NCBI GenBank assembly: GCA_964556255.1
Contig: CAZKVQ010000014.1
Span: 1 to 58,585, forward strand
Direction: 5' to 3'
DNA from: JACJWR01 sp964556255
GTDB taxonomy: Bacteria; Actinomycetota; Actinomycetes; S36-B12; UBA10799
Length of the DNA: 58,585 nt
The stretch's first letter is position 1, and every line of letters begins with the position of its first letter. Shown here piece after piece: positions 41,983 to 50,138 of the stretch. The notes under the pieces are model-generated. The model made no database searches, was not told where the DNA came from, and worked only from the letters and a program-made list of their open reading frames with translations. The position numbers and the translations under genes were made by a program.

Positions 41983-43350
41983 GTGGATCGCCGAACGTTC
42001 CTCCGGCTGGGCGGGTGGAGTGCCACTGGTCTCCTCCTTGGGGGCTGCGCCGGTACGGCCCAGACTGGGAGCGGTGGCAGTGCGAATCCATCGGGAGGGC
42101 GCAAGCTGGATACCCGTACGGGCTCCATCGTCACGCGTTGGGACACCGACCCGTGGTCACGAGGGTCATACTCGGCATTGCCGGCAGGCACATCCTGGCG
42201 CGCGCGCCAAGTCCTGGCCGATGCGGTGATCGGTTCCAAGGTCGTGCTCGCGGGGGAGTACACCGCGACCGACTATCCAGCCACCGTGCACGGTGCCTAC
42301 CGCTCGGGGGAGCGAGCGGCCGCCAAATTGTCGGGTCTGCTGTCACCCGGCGCGCGGGTGGTGGTCGTCGGGGCGGGTCTCGCCGGCTTGGCGGCAGCGA
42401 CCACGCTCTCCTCGGCCGGCTTCGGGGTGCAGGTACTCGAGGCCCGTGATCGCGTCGGTGGGCGGGTGCACACGGATCACTCGCTCGGCGCGCCGGTGGA
42501 ACTCGGGGCGGCGTGGATCCACGGGGTCACCGGGAATCCCATGGTCGACCTGGTGGCCGCCGCAGGACTGCGCCTGGTACCGACCGACTTCGACGATTTC
42601 CAGGCCCGCAACTACCGCGATGGCCGCGACGTCGCCGAAGTGTCGACGGCGGACGAGGAACTGACCACACACCTTGCGGCCATCGCCGACACGGAGCCGC
42701 CGGCATCGCTCAGCGTCGCGCGGGCCCTCGCAGTCAGAGGCTGGGAGGCCGACACTCCGGAGCGGCGGTTGGCCGAACTGACTGAGGTGGTGATGGACTA
42801 CGGTCTCGACCTCGACCGGTTGGGGGCGCAGGCCCTGTGGGAAGGCCGGGAATACCGAGGTGGCGACTCCTTGGTCGCGGGTGGCTTCTCGAAGGTTCCG
42901 GAGATGCTGGCTCGCGGCATGGATGTCCGAACCGGCACTGCGGCGACCGCTGTTGACGCCACCGACGCCGGCGCCGTGGTCAGAACCGCCTCCGGCGAGG
43001 TCGCCGCGGAGGGCGTCGTGGTTGCGGTCCCGTTGGCGCTGTTGGCAGCAGGCCGGCCCGAGATCGCCCTTCCGCAGGCCGTGCGGCAAGCGGTCAACGG
43101 ACTCACCACAGGTCATCTGGAGAAGGTGGTGCTGGCCTACCAGCGGCAGTGGTGGCCGACGGTGCAGGTGATGCAGGTCATGTCGGCGCCCGGTGGCCTG
43201 TGGAGCGAGTGGTACGACCTGCAGGGGGTCACCGGGCGGCCATTGGTTGTGGGGTTCAGCGGCGGTGGCGGCGCGCTGGCGCGGCCTGCTGACGATGCCG
43301 CCTGCGCTGCTCAGGCCGCCGGCACCCTGGAGTCGGCATTTGCTCGGTGA
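41983..43350 (+). CDS. Tat-exported lipoprotein amine oxidase with circularly permuted domain order
   Basis: A 455-residue flavin amine oxidase-like protein. The N-terminus has a twin-arginine motif RRTFLRL and a lipobox LGGC (Cys22). Residues 48-113 read VTRWDTDPWSRGSYS, then VVLAGEYTATDYPATVHGAY: this block normally forms the C-terminus of amine oxidases. Only then comes the FAD-binding GAGLAGLAAATTL (from 130), VLEARDRVGGRVHTD, the GGFSKVPEML substrate region and KVVLAYQRQWW, and the protein stops where the C-terminal block would be expected. It probably oxidises an amine or other substrate outside the membrane. GTG 41983 lies nine bases after the MFS stop. Confidence 0.88.
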   Translation: MDRRTFLRLGGWSATGLLLGGCAGTAQTGSGGSANPSGGRKLDTRTGSIVTRWDTDPWSRGSYSALPAGTSWRARQVLADAVIGSKVVLAGEYTATDYPATVHGAYRSGERAAAKLSGLLSPGARVVVVGAGLAGLAAATTLSSAGFGVQVLEARDRVGGRVHTDHSLGAPVELGAAWIHGVTGNPMVDLVAAAGLRLVPTDFDDFQARNYRDGRDVAEVSTADEELTTHLAAIADTEPPASLSVARALAVRGWEADTPERRLAELTEVVMDYGLDLDRLGAQALWEGREYRGGDSLVAGGFSKVPEMLARGMDVRTGTAATAVDATDAGAVVRTASGEVAAEGVVVAVPLALLAAGRPEIALPQAVRQAVNGLTTGHLEKVVLAYQRQWWPTVQVMQVMSAPGGLWSEWYDLQGVTGRPLVVGFSGGGGALARPADDAACAAQAAGTLESAFAR

Positions 43351-43406
43351 CGTGGGCCGGGGGCTGGGCGACTTTCCGTGGTGAGCATCGGAACCAACTG
43401 TGTCAG

Positions 43407-43412
43407 TAGGCT
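43407..43412 (+). promoter_or_regulatory. -10 hexamer TAGGCT of a leaderless promoter
   Basis: TAGGCT ends six bases before GTG 43419, the first codon of a 36-codon ORF. Confidence 0.45.
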
Positions 43413-43418
43413 GGGCTG

Positions 43419-43529
43419 GTGGTCGCACTCGGCAGGAATGAGGTGGCAACCCCGGCGGGCTCTGCGACCCTTGCCGTCGCGCAGTGGGGTATTGCCACCG
43501 CTTTCATCTCTGTAGTTCGCAGGATCTAG
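43419..43529 (+). CDS. Possible 36-residue leaderless small protein or leader peptide
   Basis: GTG 43419 to TAG 43527-43529. The product is MVALGRNEVATPAGSATLAV followed by a mildly hydrophobic half ending ISVVRRI. A TAGGCT hexamer is placed exactly six bases upstream, the same geometry as at recognised genes in this window. The stop codon is part of TAGGAG, which is the ribosome-binding site of the next gene. A stable stem-loop (43442-43499) lies inside. I do not recognise the peptide; it could be a small membrane-interacting protein, a leader peptide, or a chance ORF. Confidence 0.4.
   Translation: MVALGRNEVATPAGSATLAVAQWGIATAFISVVRRI
43442..43499 (+). promoter_or_regulatory. Long stem-loop upstream of the repeat-protein gene
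   Basis: GGTGGCAA-CCCC (43442-43453) pairs with GGGG-ta-TTGCCACC (43486-43499), twelve pairs with a two-base bulge. Within the loop CTGCG pairs with CGCAG. It is too far from the upstream gene's end to be an obvious terminator and may be an attenuator or structured leader. Confidence 0.45.
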
Positions 43530-43538
43530 GAGCCTCCG

Positions 43539-44207
43539 GTGTCAGGTGCATCCCACGGCTGGGCCCGGGAAGCGGCCATGAACCCCAACGTGCATGTGCG
43601 ACGACGTCTGGCCGAGGCGGAGGACCTGACTGCAGATTTGATGCTGCTGATGGTTTCCGACTCCGACGCGGATGTCCGACTGACCGTAGCGAGCCAGCCG
43701 ACCCTCCCGGCAGCGGCCCTACCCGCACTCGCTCAGGACGCCGATGGCATCGTCCGCGGCGTGGCGGCCGGAAATGTCGACATGCCCACCGCGCTGCTGG
43801 TATCGCTCGCTTCCGATCCTGACCCTTGGGTGAGGGAACGGGTGGCCGGAAATCGGTCGACGCCGCCCGAAGTGCTGGCTTCGCTGGCCCTCGATCCCGA
43901 TCTGGCGGTTCGGCAGTCGGTCGCCTGGAATCCGGTGGCACCGACAGCCGCGCTGAAGACCCTGGCCTCCCAATACGACGAATGGACCCGCCTGCGGGTC
44001 GCCGGCAACGTCAGTGCGCCCGCCGATGTGCTCACCTCGCTCGCCGCAAATGAGGACGACGAGGTTCGCAGCATCGTCGCCGGCAACCTGTCGGCGCCGG
44101 AGGATCTCCTGCGCACGCTGGCGGACGATCCCGATCCCGAGGTGGCCGAACGTGCGGCCGGCACCCTGTGGTGGCAGGAACACTGTCCGGAACCTGAGGC
44201 GCCATAA
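43539..44207 (+). CDS. LRV/HEAT-like repeat protein
   Basis: A 222-residue protein composed of about seven 26-residue repeats with the consensus DPDxxVRxxVAxNxxxPxxxLxxLA; examples are VRERVAGNRSTPPEVLASLA and VRSIVAGNLSAPEDLLRTLA. This is the leucine-rich-repeat-variant (LRV) type, which stacks helices into a solenoid for protein binding. No enzymatic domain and no iron-sulfur cysteine cluster as in Azotobacter LRV. AGGAG lies six bases before GTG 43539; an ATG at 43578 near the first repeat is an alternative start. Binding partner unknown. Confidence 0.82.
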   Translation: MSGASHGWAREAAMNPNVHVRRRLAEAEDLTADLMLLMVSDSDADVRLTVASQPTLPAAALPALAQDADGIVRGVAAGNVDMPTALLVSLASDPDPWVRERVAGNRSTPPEVLASLALDPDLAVRQSVAWNPVAPTAALKTLASQYDEWTRLRVAGNVSAPADVLTSLAANEDDEVRSIVAGNLSAPEDLLRTLADDPDPEVAERAAGTLWWQEHCPEPEAP

Positions 44208-44265
44208 CAACCTGCCGCGGGACAGGCCTCGAGGTCGTCCAGCGACGCTGTTCGTCCGTGCCCGC

Positions 44266-45177
44266 TCAGTCCTCGCTCGCGGGCGGGGAGGTTTTGTCGG
44301 CGGCCGCGTCCAGCATCGCTCCGAAACGCCCCAGGGAGGCTGTCAGTTCGCTCGGTACCACCCACACCTTTGAGGCGTTTCCTTCGGCGATCGCAGGGAT
44401 GGTCTTGGTGTAGTACTGGTACGCCACGGTGGCAGCATCGGGGCCGGACTCCTGGATCGCGTTGATGACCGTCCGGATCGCCGCCGATTCCCCCTCGGCA
44501 CGAACCCGGGAGGATTGGGACTCACCTTCGGCGCGCAGGATCGCGGCCGCCTTGGCACCTTCGGCACTGAGGATCGACGCTTGGCGTTCGCCCTCGGCGG
44601 TAAGGATCACAGCGCGCTTCTCACGCTCGGCCTTCATCTGTTTCTCCATGCTGTCGAGCACGTTTGCCGGTGGCGTGATCGACTTCAGTTCGACCCGATT
44701 GACCCGCACTCCCCAGCTTCCCGTCACTTCATCCAGGACGGTTCGAAGTTCGGTGTTGATGGACTGCCGCGACGTCAGCGCCTGCTCCAGGTTGAGATTG
44801 CCGATGACGTTGCGCAGCGTCGTGACCGCCAGCTGCTCGATCGCGCTGAGGAAGTCGGCGATCTCGTAGGTGGCGCGTTCGGGATTCGTCACTTGGTAGT
44901 AGATGACGGTGTCGATGTTCACCATGAGGTTGTCTTCGGTGATCACGGATTGCGGGGGGAAGGACACCACCTGCTCGCGTTCGTCGATGACAGTCGCCAG
45001 TCGGTCGACGAAGGGGATCAGCATATGAAGGCCGGGGTTGAGGGTGCGTTGATATCGACCGAGCCGTTCGACGATGCCGGCTCGTGCCTGCGGGATGATT
45101 CGCACCGTTCGCACGATCGTGAGGATGACGAAGAAGATCACGAACAGCGGGATGATGATGGACAGGGCGGTGGACAT
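44266..45177 (-). CDS. SPFH/band 7 (stomatin-like) membrane protein
   Basis: A 303-residue stomatin/prohibitin-type protein. One N-terminal membrane segment (ALSIIIPLFVIFFVILTIV) is followed by the SPFH domain (RTVRIIPQARAGIVERLGRY at its start) and an Ala/Glu-rich coiled coil with repeated AEGE/AEGA units at about 195-230. It should oligomerise on the inner face or in membrane microdomains. It lies nine bases downstream of an NfeD-family gene, the classical partner of stomatins, so both form an operon. Confidence 0.93.
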   Translation of the reverse strand: MSTALSIIIPLFVIFFVILTIVRTVRIIPQARAGIVERLGRYQRTLNPGLHMLIPFVDRLATVIDEREQVVSFPPQSVITEDNLMVNIDTVIYYQVTNPERATYEIADFLSAIEQLAVTTLRNVIGNLNLEQALTSRQSINTELRTVLDEVTGSWGVRVNRVELKSITPPANVLDSMEKQMKAEREKRAVILTAEGERQASILSAEGAKAAAILRAEGESQSSRVRAEGESAAIRTVINAIQESGPDAATVAYQYYTKTIPAIAEGNASKVWVVPSELTASLGRFGAMLDAAADKTSPPASED

Positions 45178-45186
45178 GGAGGCTCC

Positions 45187-45642
45187 TTAGGCAGCTTCGT
45201 GCACGAGGGCGGTGACACCGTCGATCGTGGTTACGGTGACCGGCGTTCCGGCTGGGAGTTCATCGGTGGCCGAGTAGAAGTTCGGATCGAGGCGGGCGGT
45301 CCATTCCTGTCCGGAGAGTTTGATCATGCCGGACTCGGTGGTCAGAGCTACGAGGGCGACACCGGGCGCATCCAGCAGGCCCTCGATACCGGTGCGCAAC
45401 TCGGAGCTTCTGCTCTGCAAGCGCCTCAACAGCGGTTGTCGCACCAGCAGCAGTCCGGCCGCCGACACGACTGCGAACGCGACCACCTGCCACGGTGCCG
45501 GTACTTCGGCGGCCGCCAGCCCCGCAGCCGCCAGCCCGCCGGTAGCGAACATCACCCACACCAGGTTGACTGTCAGGACCTCGAGGATGCCCGAGATCAC
45601 CGCCACAGCCAACCACGCCCAGAGCAGATCCTCAGGACTCAT
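45187..45642 (-). CDS. NfeD-family membrane protein (short form)
   Basis: A 151-residue short NfeD protein without the ClpP-like protease domain. Four hydrophobic segments at the N-terminus (AWLAVAVISGILEVLTVNLV and following) lead to a soluble OB-fold domain (GIEGLLDAPGVALVALTTES, ending GTPVTVTTIDGVTALVHEA). It is known to interact with stomatin-like proteins in membrane-microdomain assembly and quality control. The band 7 gene lies nine bases downstream on the same strand. Confidence 0.9.
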   Translation of the reverse strand: MSPEDLLWAWLAVAVISGILEVLTVNLVWVMFATGGLAAAGLAAAEVPAPWQVVAFAVVSAAGLLLVRQPLLRRLQSRSSELRTGIEGLLDAPGVALVALTTESGMIKLSGQEWTARLDPNFYSATDELPAGTPVTVTTIDGVTALVHEAA

Positions 45643-45666
45643 GGCTCCATTGTCGCACTTTCCGCG

Positions 45667-48480
45667 CTATCCGCTGCCGCCCTGCGGCTGGACGCGCAAT
45701 CGCCCGGCGAACTGCAACAAGATGGCCACTGTCGCGGTCCAGCCGGTCTGATGGCTGGCCCCACATCCGTGGCCGTCATCGCCGTCGAAGTACTCGTAAA
45801 ACGGCACCAGGTCGCGCCAATGTTCATCGTGTTGGAAGTAGTCGTTGTTACCGAACACCACGCGCCGGCCGTCCTCACCTCGGACGAATATTCGGGTCAG
45901 GCGTTTGGAGAGGTCCTCCGCCACCAACGCCAGTCGCATGTGGTTGCCACTCCCGGTCGGGTACTCGATCTCCATCGTGTTGCCGAAGAATGAGTCGTAG
46001 GCCAACAGACTCTGGAGCAGCATCAGGTTGATCGGGAACCAGATGGGTCCCCGCCAGTTGGAGTTGCCGCCGAACATCTTGTTCTTCGACTCCGCTGGCC
46101 AGTAGGGAAGGTCGAAACCCTGGTCACCGACCCAGAACGTGTAAGGCTCGTCGCGATATCGGGCGGACAACGAGCGGATGCCGAACTCCGAGAGCAACTC
46201 ATTCGGATCGAGCATGTGTTCCAGGATGCGCCGCAGGCGCTCCCGCTTGACCACGCTGAAGAGCAGGGCATGCCCATCGCCGAGGTCAGGGGTCAGGGCC
46301 ACGCTGCCCTGGAACTCCGGATGGTGCTTGAGAACCTTCTCCCGTAGTTGGGCCAATTCCGGCGCCAATCCGTAGTTGGGGCCGTGCGGGTCCTTGGCGA
46401 CCCCGATGGCCGCAACGGCCAACAGCGGGATCAGCGCCTGCATGGACACCACCCCAAGTTGGTTGTGCCCGCCGTCCGGGTCGACGATGGAATCGCAGTA
46501 GAACCCGACCTCGTCGTTCCACAGGCTGACGCCATCGCGACCGTGCTCGAGGGCGCTGCTGAGGATGGCGAAGTCCAGCAGCAGCTTCTCGATGTCGTTG
46601 TCGTACCCCGGATAGTGGCGCCGAAGTTCGAGCGCGATCTCCGCCATCTGCATGATCAGATGCGCCACCCAGGCGGTGCCGTCGCTCTGGACCAGGTTGC
46701 CACCGGTGGGCAGCGGATGATCGCGGTTGAATACCCCGATGTTGTCCATGCCCAGGAAGCCGCCGGCGTACAAGTCCTTGCCCAACGGATCCTTGGTGTT
46801 GAGCCAGGAGTTGAGGCAGCTGAGCAGTCCCCGGTAGGCCGTGCCCAGGAAGCCGATGTCGGGTTCCCCAGTGGAGGCGGCGTCGAGGACGTAGATCTGC
46901 CAGGTGGCCCACGCCAACACCGGCGGATTGGTGTTGGAGAAGTCCCACTCATAGGCGGGGACCTCACCGTGTGGATGCTGATACAGGCTCGACAGCATGT
47001 AGATGACCTGCTTCTTGGCGAAGGGGGCGTCCACCAGCGCCATCGTGACCGCATGAAAGGCCAGGTCCCATGCGGCGTACCAGGGATACTCCCAAGCGTC
47101 GGGCATGAGCAGGACGTCCTCGTTGACGGCGTGCTTCCATCGGGAGTTGCGCCCGTGCCAGCGTTCCGGGGGTGGCTCGGGCAGGGTCTCGTCGCCCTTG
47201 AGCCACCGTGTGACGTGATAGTTGTAGAACTGTTTGGACCACAGCAAGCCGGCGATGGCTTGGCGCTGAACGCGCTTCTCATCCGCCTGCAGGGTCGGAC
47301 GTTGCCACGAGTCGTAGTAGTCGTCGGCCTCCCTACGACGCGCCGCGAGGATGGTGTCTGCGTCGGCGAAGGGGTCGGAGAGTTCACGAGGGCTGAACCG
47401 GGTGGTCATCGTCCACGAGCCGCCTGCCGGAATCGAGGCGACCGCGACCGCCGCGGCCTTGCTGCCGAACTCTGTCGAAACGGCGGAGTCGTCGCCGCCC
47501 ACGATCGCGTTGTTGATTCCGTCTTTCACGTAGCGGGTGGCGTTATCGGTTCCGAAGATGCGCTCGTTGTTGGTGTTGTTCTCACAGAACATCCAACGTA
47601 TCGGCGGCACGCGCGATCCGGCGTGGGTGCCACCGGAGTAGGTCGGCGCCGTCGTGGTGGCATAGCTCCAACGGGTGCCGAGTTCGTGATGGTCCAGGGT
47701 CACCCCGTCGGTGGTGCGTCGGATGCGGGGTATCTCGTTGCCGAATTCCCAGGACCACAGATTCCTGAACCACATCTGCGCCGCGATATGCAGGGACGCC
47801 TCCGCGGGGCCGCGGTTGACCGCGGTGATCCGGCAGATCATGTCCTCGGGGTCAGCTTTGGCGTACTCCACGGTGATGTCGAAGTAGCGGTTCGCCAACC
47901 ACATGTCCTCGAGGGCGTCGTAGAGCTTGTATTCGGGGTCGATGGTGCCGAGGGCGCCGTTGGTCGTGATGAGGTCCTCGTAGGGGAAAGCCTCCTGCGG
48001 GTACTTGTAGACGGCGCTGGCATAGCTGTGCGTCGGTGTGTTGTCGGTGAAGAACCAGTAATCCTTCACGTCCTCGCCGTGGTTGCCCTGCTCGTTGGTC
48101 AGTCCGAAAGGACGCTCCTTGATATGGCTGTCCAGACCGTTCCAGAACCCCAGACCGAAACAGAGGAATTGTTTGCGATCGCACCAACCGGCGAGGCCGT
48201 CTTCGTTCCAGCGATAGGTCCGGCTGCGGGCGTCGTCATAGGGGAAGTAATTCCACGCGTCACCGTTGGCGGAGTAGTCCTCCCGGACGGTGCCCCAGGC
48301 CCGCTCCGAGAGGTAGGTGCCCCAGTGCTGCCACGCCGCAGTGCCGCGATGGCAGTCGTCCAAACGGGTCTGCTCGGCCGTTGTGCGACGGGCCTTGGAC
48401 GCCGCGGCCTGGATCTTCGTGCGGGCTTCCTGCTTGCGGTCTCCGCCGCCGGCGTGTCTGCCCTGCGGCGTTTCCTGCAT
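45667..48480 (-). CDS. GH63 / MGH1-like glycoside hydrolase
   Basis: A 937-residue cytosolic protein with an (alpha/alpha)6-barrel of the mannosyl-oligosaccharide glucosidase (GH63, MGH1-like) type. Recognisable stretches are PDAWEYPWYAAWDLAFHAVT, GGFLGMDNIGVFNRDHPLP, DGTAWVAHLIMQMAEIALEL and NSNWRGPIWFPINLMLLQSL. The Asp in AAWDL and the later Glu of the domain are candidate acid and base. Related bacterial enzymes act on glucosylglycerate, mannosylglycerate or short alpha-glucosides; the substrate here is open. No signal peptide. ATG 48480 follows GGAGGT at seven bases. Single gene, same direction as the upstream SHOCT gene but after a strong hairpin. Confidence 0.9.
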   Translation of the reverse strand: MQETPQGRHAGGGDRKQEARTKIQAAASKARRTTAEQTRLDDCHRGTAAWQHWGTYLSERAWGTVREDYSANGDAWNYFPYDDARSRTYRWNEDGLAGWCDRKQFLCFGLGFWNGLDSHIKERPFGLTNEQGNHGEDVKDYWFFTDNTPTHSYASAVYKYPQEAFPYEDLITTNGALGTIDPEYKLYDALEDMWLANRYFDITVEYAKADPEDMICRITAVNRGPAEASLHIAAQMWFRNLWSWEFGNEIPRIRRTTDGVTLDHHELGTRWSYATTTAPTYSGGTHAGSRVPPIRWMFCENNTNNERIFGTDNATRYVKDGINNAIVGGDDSAVSTEFGSKAAAVAVASIPAGGSWTMTTRFSPRELSDPFADADTILAARRREADDYYDSWQRPTLQADEKRVQRQAIAGLLWSKQFYNYHVTRWLKGDETLPEPPPERWHGRNSRWKHAVNEDVLLMPDAWEYPWYAAWDLAFHAVTMALVDAPFAKKQVIYMLSSLYQHPHGEVPAYEWDFSNTNPPVLAWATWQIYVLDAASTGEPDIGFLGTAYRGLLSCLNSWLNTKDPLGKDLYAGGFLGMDNIGVFNRDHPLPTGGNLVQSDGTAWVAHLIMQMAEIALELRRHYPGYDNDIEKLLLDFAILSSALEHGRDGVSLWNDEVGFYCDSIVDPDGGHNQLGVVSMQALIPLLAVAAIGVAKDPHGPNYGLAPELAQLREKVLKHHPEFQGSVALTPDLGDGHALLFSVVKRERLRRILEHMLDPNELLSEFGIRSLSARYRDEPYTFWVGDQGFDLPYWPAESKNKMFGGNSNWRGPIWFPINLMLLQSLLAYDSFFGNTMEIEYPTGSGNHMRLALVAEDLSKRLTRIFVRGEDGRRVVFGNNDYFQHDEHWRDLVPFYEYFDGDDGHGCGASHQTGWTATVAILLQFAGRLRVQPQGGSG

Positions 48481-48562
48481 GCCTGCCACCTCCGACGCCC
48501 GACACTTGTCGGCCCACCATAGCGGCGGGGCGGGGCGGATTCCGGCCGGAGAAATCGCGGAC

Positions 48563-48592
48563 CTAGCGGTTGCCACCACCGGCAACCGCTAG
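48563..48592 (-). terminator. Perfect 12-bp terminator hairpin at the end of the SHOCT gene
   Basis: CTAGCGGTTGCC-accacc-GGCAACCGCTAG, a perfect twelve-pair stem with a six-base loop. On the minus strand the stem starts at the stop codon of the SHOCT-domain gene, and it separates that gene from the GH63-like gene. No U-tract. Confidence 0.72.
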
Positions 48593-49326
48593 AGGCGATC
48601 GAGGATCTCGGCCTTCTTGCGTTCGAACTCCGACTCGGTTATGAGGCCCAGATCCAGCAACTTTCGAAGTTGCGCCATGGCCGTGACGGCATCGACACCC
48701 GGGATGGGAGCAGTGGCTGGGTCGGCTGGGGTCTCCGCAGCGTCGCGGCCGCCCTGCGTGGTGGCTGGCGTCGCAGGCGCCGGAGCCGGTGCCGCACGCG
48801 GAGCCGGCCCGACGCAGGACAACACATGGCCGGCGAGGCGGACGTGCAGGAGTCCTGCGAAGGCATCGGCAGCTGGTCGGTCGACCGTTGTCAGGATCAG
48901 CGCGCCGTCGTCGAGGGCAACCGTGACGGTGTGCCGCATCGTGCCCCGTTCGACGAGTGCGCCGGTGATCTGCCCGACGGACGCCGACCGTAGAGCCCAA
49001 TCGGTGCGGGCGTTGCCGATGAACAGCAACCTGTCGCTGGTCAGAACCAGCACACCCGGGTCGCCGCCCATCTCGGCAGCCAGGATGAACTCGACGACTT
49101 CGTCCTGGGCGATCGCGCCAGGCAGGTGCTTCAACGCCCGACTGGTCTTGCCCCGAAATCGCATCGCCGCCGCCGCCGATCGGATGTCCGAACGATCCTG
49201 CGGCAGATTGGATCGCGGCTCCGGCGCTGCCGGGGGCTCGGCATCGGGGTCCACCCGCCACGAGTGACCGTCCCAGTGCCACCACTGCTGGCCGTCCCAA
49301 CGTTGGCTGGGGTCCGCTGAGATCAC
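48589..49326 (-). CDS. PH-like and SHOCT domain protein
   Basis: A 245-residue soluble protein. The N-terminus has the tryptophan-rich RWDGQQWWHWDGHSW, a tandem WDG motif seen in actinobacterial membrane-associated proteins; the middle (DEVVEFILAAEM, VLVLTSDRLLFIGN) looks like a bacterial PH-like domain; an Ala/Pro linker leads to a C-terminal SHOCT helix pair (AQLRKLLDLGLITESEFERK). SHOCT motifs mediate oligomerisation. Function unknown. GTG 49326 is chosen because TACGAT ends six bases upstream; the frame is open to 49482, but that overlaps the HPP gene. Confidence 0.8.
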   Translation of the reverse strand: MISADPSQRWDGQQWWHWDGHSWRVDPDAEPPAAPEPRSNLPQDRSDIRSAAAAMRFRGKTSRALKHLPGAIAQDEVVEFILAAEMGGDPGVLVLTSDRLLFIGNARTDWALRSASVGQITGALVERGTMRHTVTVALDDGALILTTVDRPAADAFAGLLHVRLAGHVLSCVGPAPRAAPAPAPATPATTQGGRDAAETPADPATAPIPGVDAVTAMAQLRKLLDLGLITESEFERKKAEILDRL

Positions 49327-49332
49327 GATGAC

Positions 49333-49338
49333 ATCGTA
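49333..49338 (-). promoter_or_regulatory. -10 hexamer TACGAT of a leaderless promoter
   Basis: On the minus strand TACGAT ends six bases before GTG 49326, fixing the start of the SHOCT gene. Confidence 0.5.
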
Positions 49339-49402
49339 TGCGGAACCCTTGCGTCGGGAGCCCGTGCCGTGCGCCCCCGCGCCGTGTTCGGCCCACCGCG
49401 CG

Positions 49403-50020
49403 CTAGTCGGCAGCTGCGGTTCGCGGATTCCACCAGGGGACCGGGAGTCCTGCGAGCCTGTTGATCGCAAGGCCTTGGGCAATCATCAGCACCACGGCGA
49501 CCATCAGTATGAACAACTGCCAAGGGGTGCGCATCAGACCGAGCGCGACGATCAGGGTGGTCGCCCCAGCCGGGGCATGCGGCACCCCCAACCACACCAT
49601 CACTGACAGGGTCAGGCACAGGGCTACTGCGACGGCCCCGACCCGTGGCCACGTGACGTCCTCCAGATTGGCGCCGACATCCGTCAGCCCGAAAAGCACC
49701 AGGGCGAGGAAGCCTGCAACCACTCCGATGAGGTGTCCGCAGAACACATTGCGCGGCGCGGCCTGCGTGCTCAACGCTGCGTAGAAGAGCATGAAGGCTG
49801 TGGGTCCGAGGGAGGGGAAGACGAACGGGAGATCGGTGAGGGCGGCAATGGCAGCGAGGATCGCAATGGCGATGCCAGAGTTGATGAAGAGGTACAGGCC
49901 CACGACTAGTCGATTGTCGTGGTGGCGCTGCAGCCTTCCCAGCTTGAACCTGGCGGCCAGTCCGTGAACTTGGGCGGGCAGGTCTCCGAACGTCGGATGG
50001 GGGCCCGGTGCTGCATTCAT
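49403..50020 (-). CDS. HPP-family membrane protein
   Basis: A 205-residue membrane protein of the HPP family with about five hydrophobic segments. The family blocks FVFPSLGPTAFMLFYAALS and PHAPAGATTLIVALGLMRTP are clear; the signature HPP tripeptide reads HAP here. Plant and cyanobacterial members transport nitrite into chloroplasts or cells, but most bacterial ones are uncharacterised. ATG 50020 follows AGGAGGGG at four to five bases; the open frame upstream is not needed. Divergent from the FUSC gene. Confidence 0.85.
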   Translation of the reverse strand: MNAAPGPHPTFGDLPAQVHGLAARFKLGRLQRHHDNRLVVGLYLFINSGIAIAILAAIAALTDLPFVFPSLGPTAFMLFYAALSTQAAPRNVFCGHLIGVVAGFLALVLFGLTDVGANLEDVTWPRVGAVAVALCLTLSVMVWLGVPHAPAGATTLIVALGLMRTPWQLFILMVAVVLMIAQGLAINRLAGLPVPWWNPRTAAAD

Positions 50021-50126
50021 GTCACCCCTCCTCGGCCGGGCGGTGGGGCCGCACCTGGCATGCCACCCCAGGAAGAACGTACCGTCGTGTTGGCTGAGGA
50101 GTTCCGCAAACGACACCGATTGATGC

Positions 50127-50132
50127 CAGACT
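50127..50132 (+). promoter_or_regulatory. Possible -10 hexamer CAGACT (leaderless)
   Basis: CAGACT ends six bases before GTG 50139. Confidence 0.35.
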
Positions 50133-50138
50133 CCCACC

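Noticed and set aside
46348..48522. Long plus-strand open frame (over 700 codons) opposite the GH63-like gene
   Set aside because: It is the antisense shadow of a clearly homologous GH63-like protein in GC-rich DNA; its translation has no recognisable domain.
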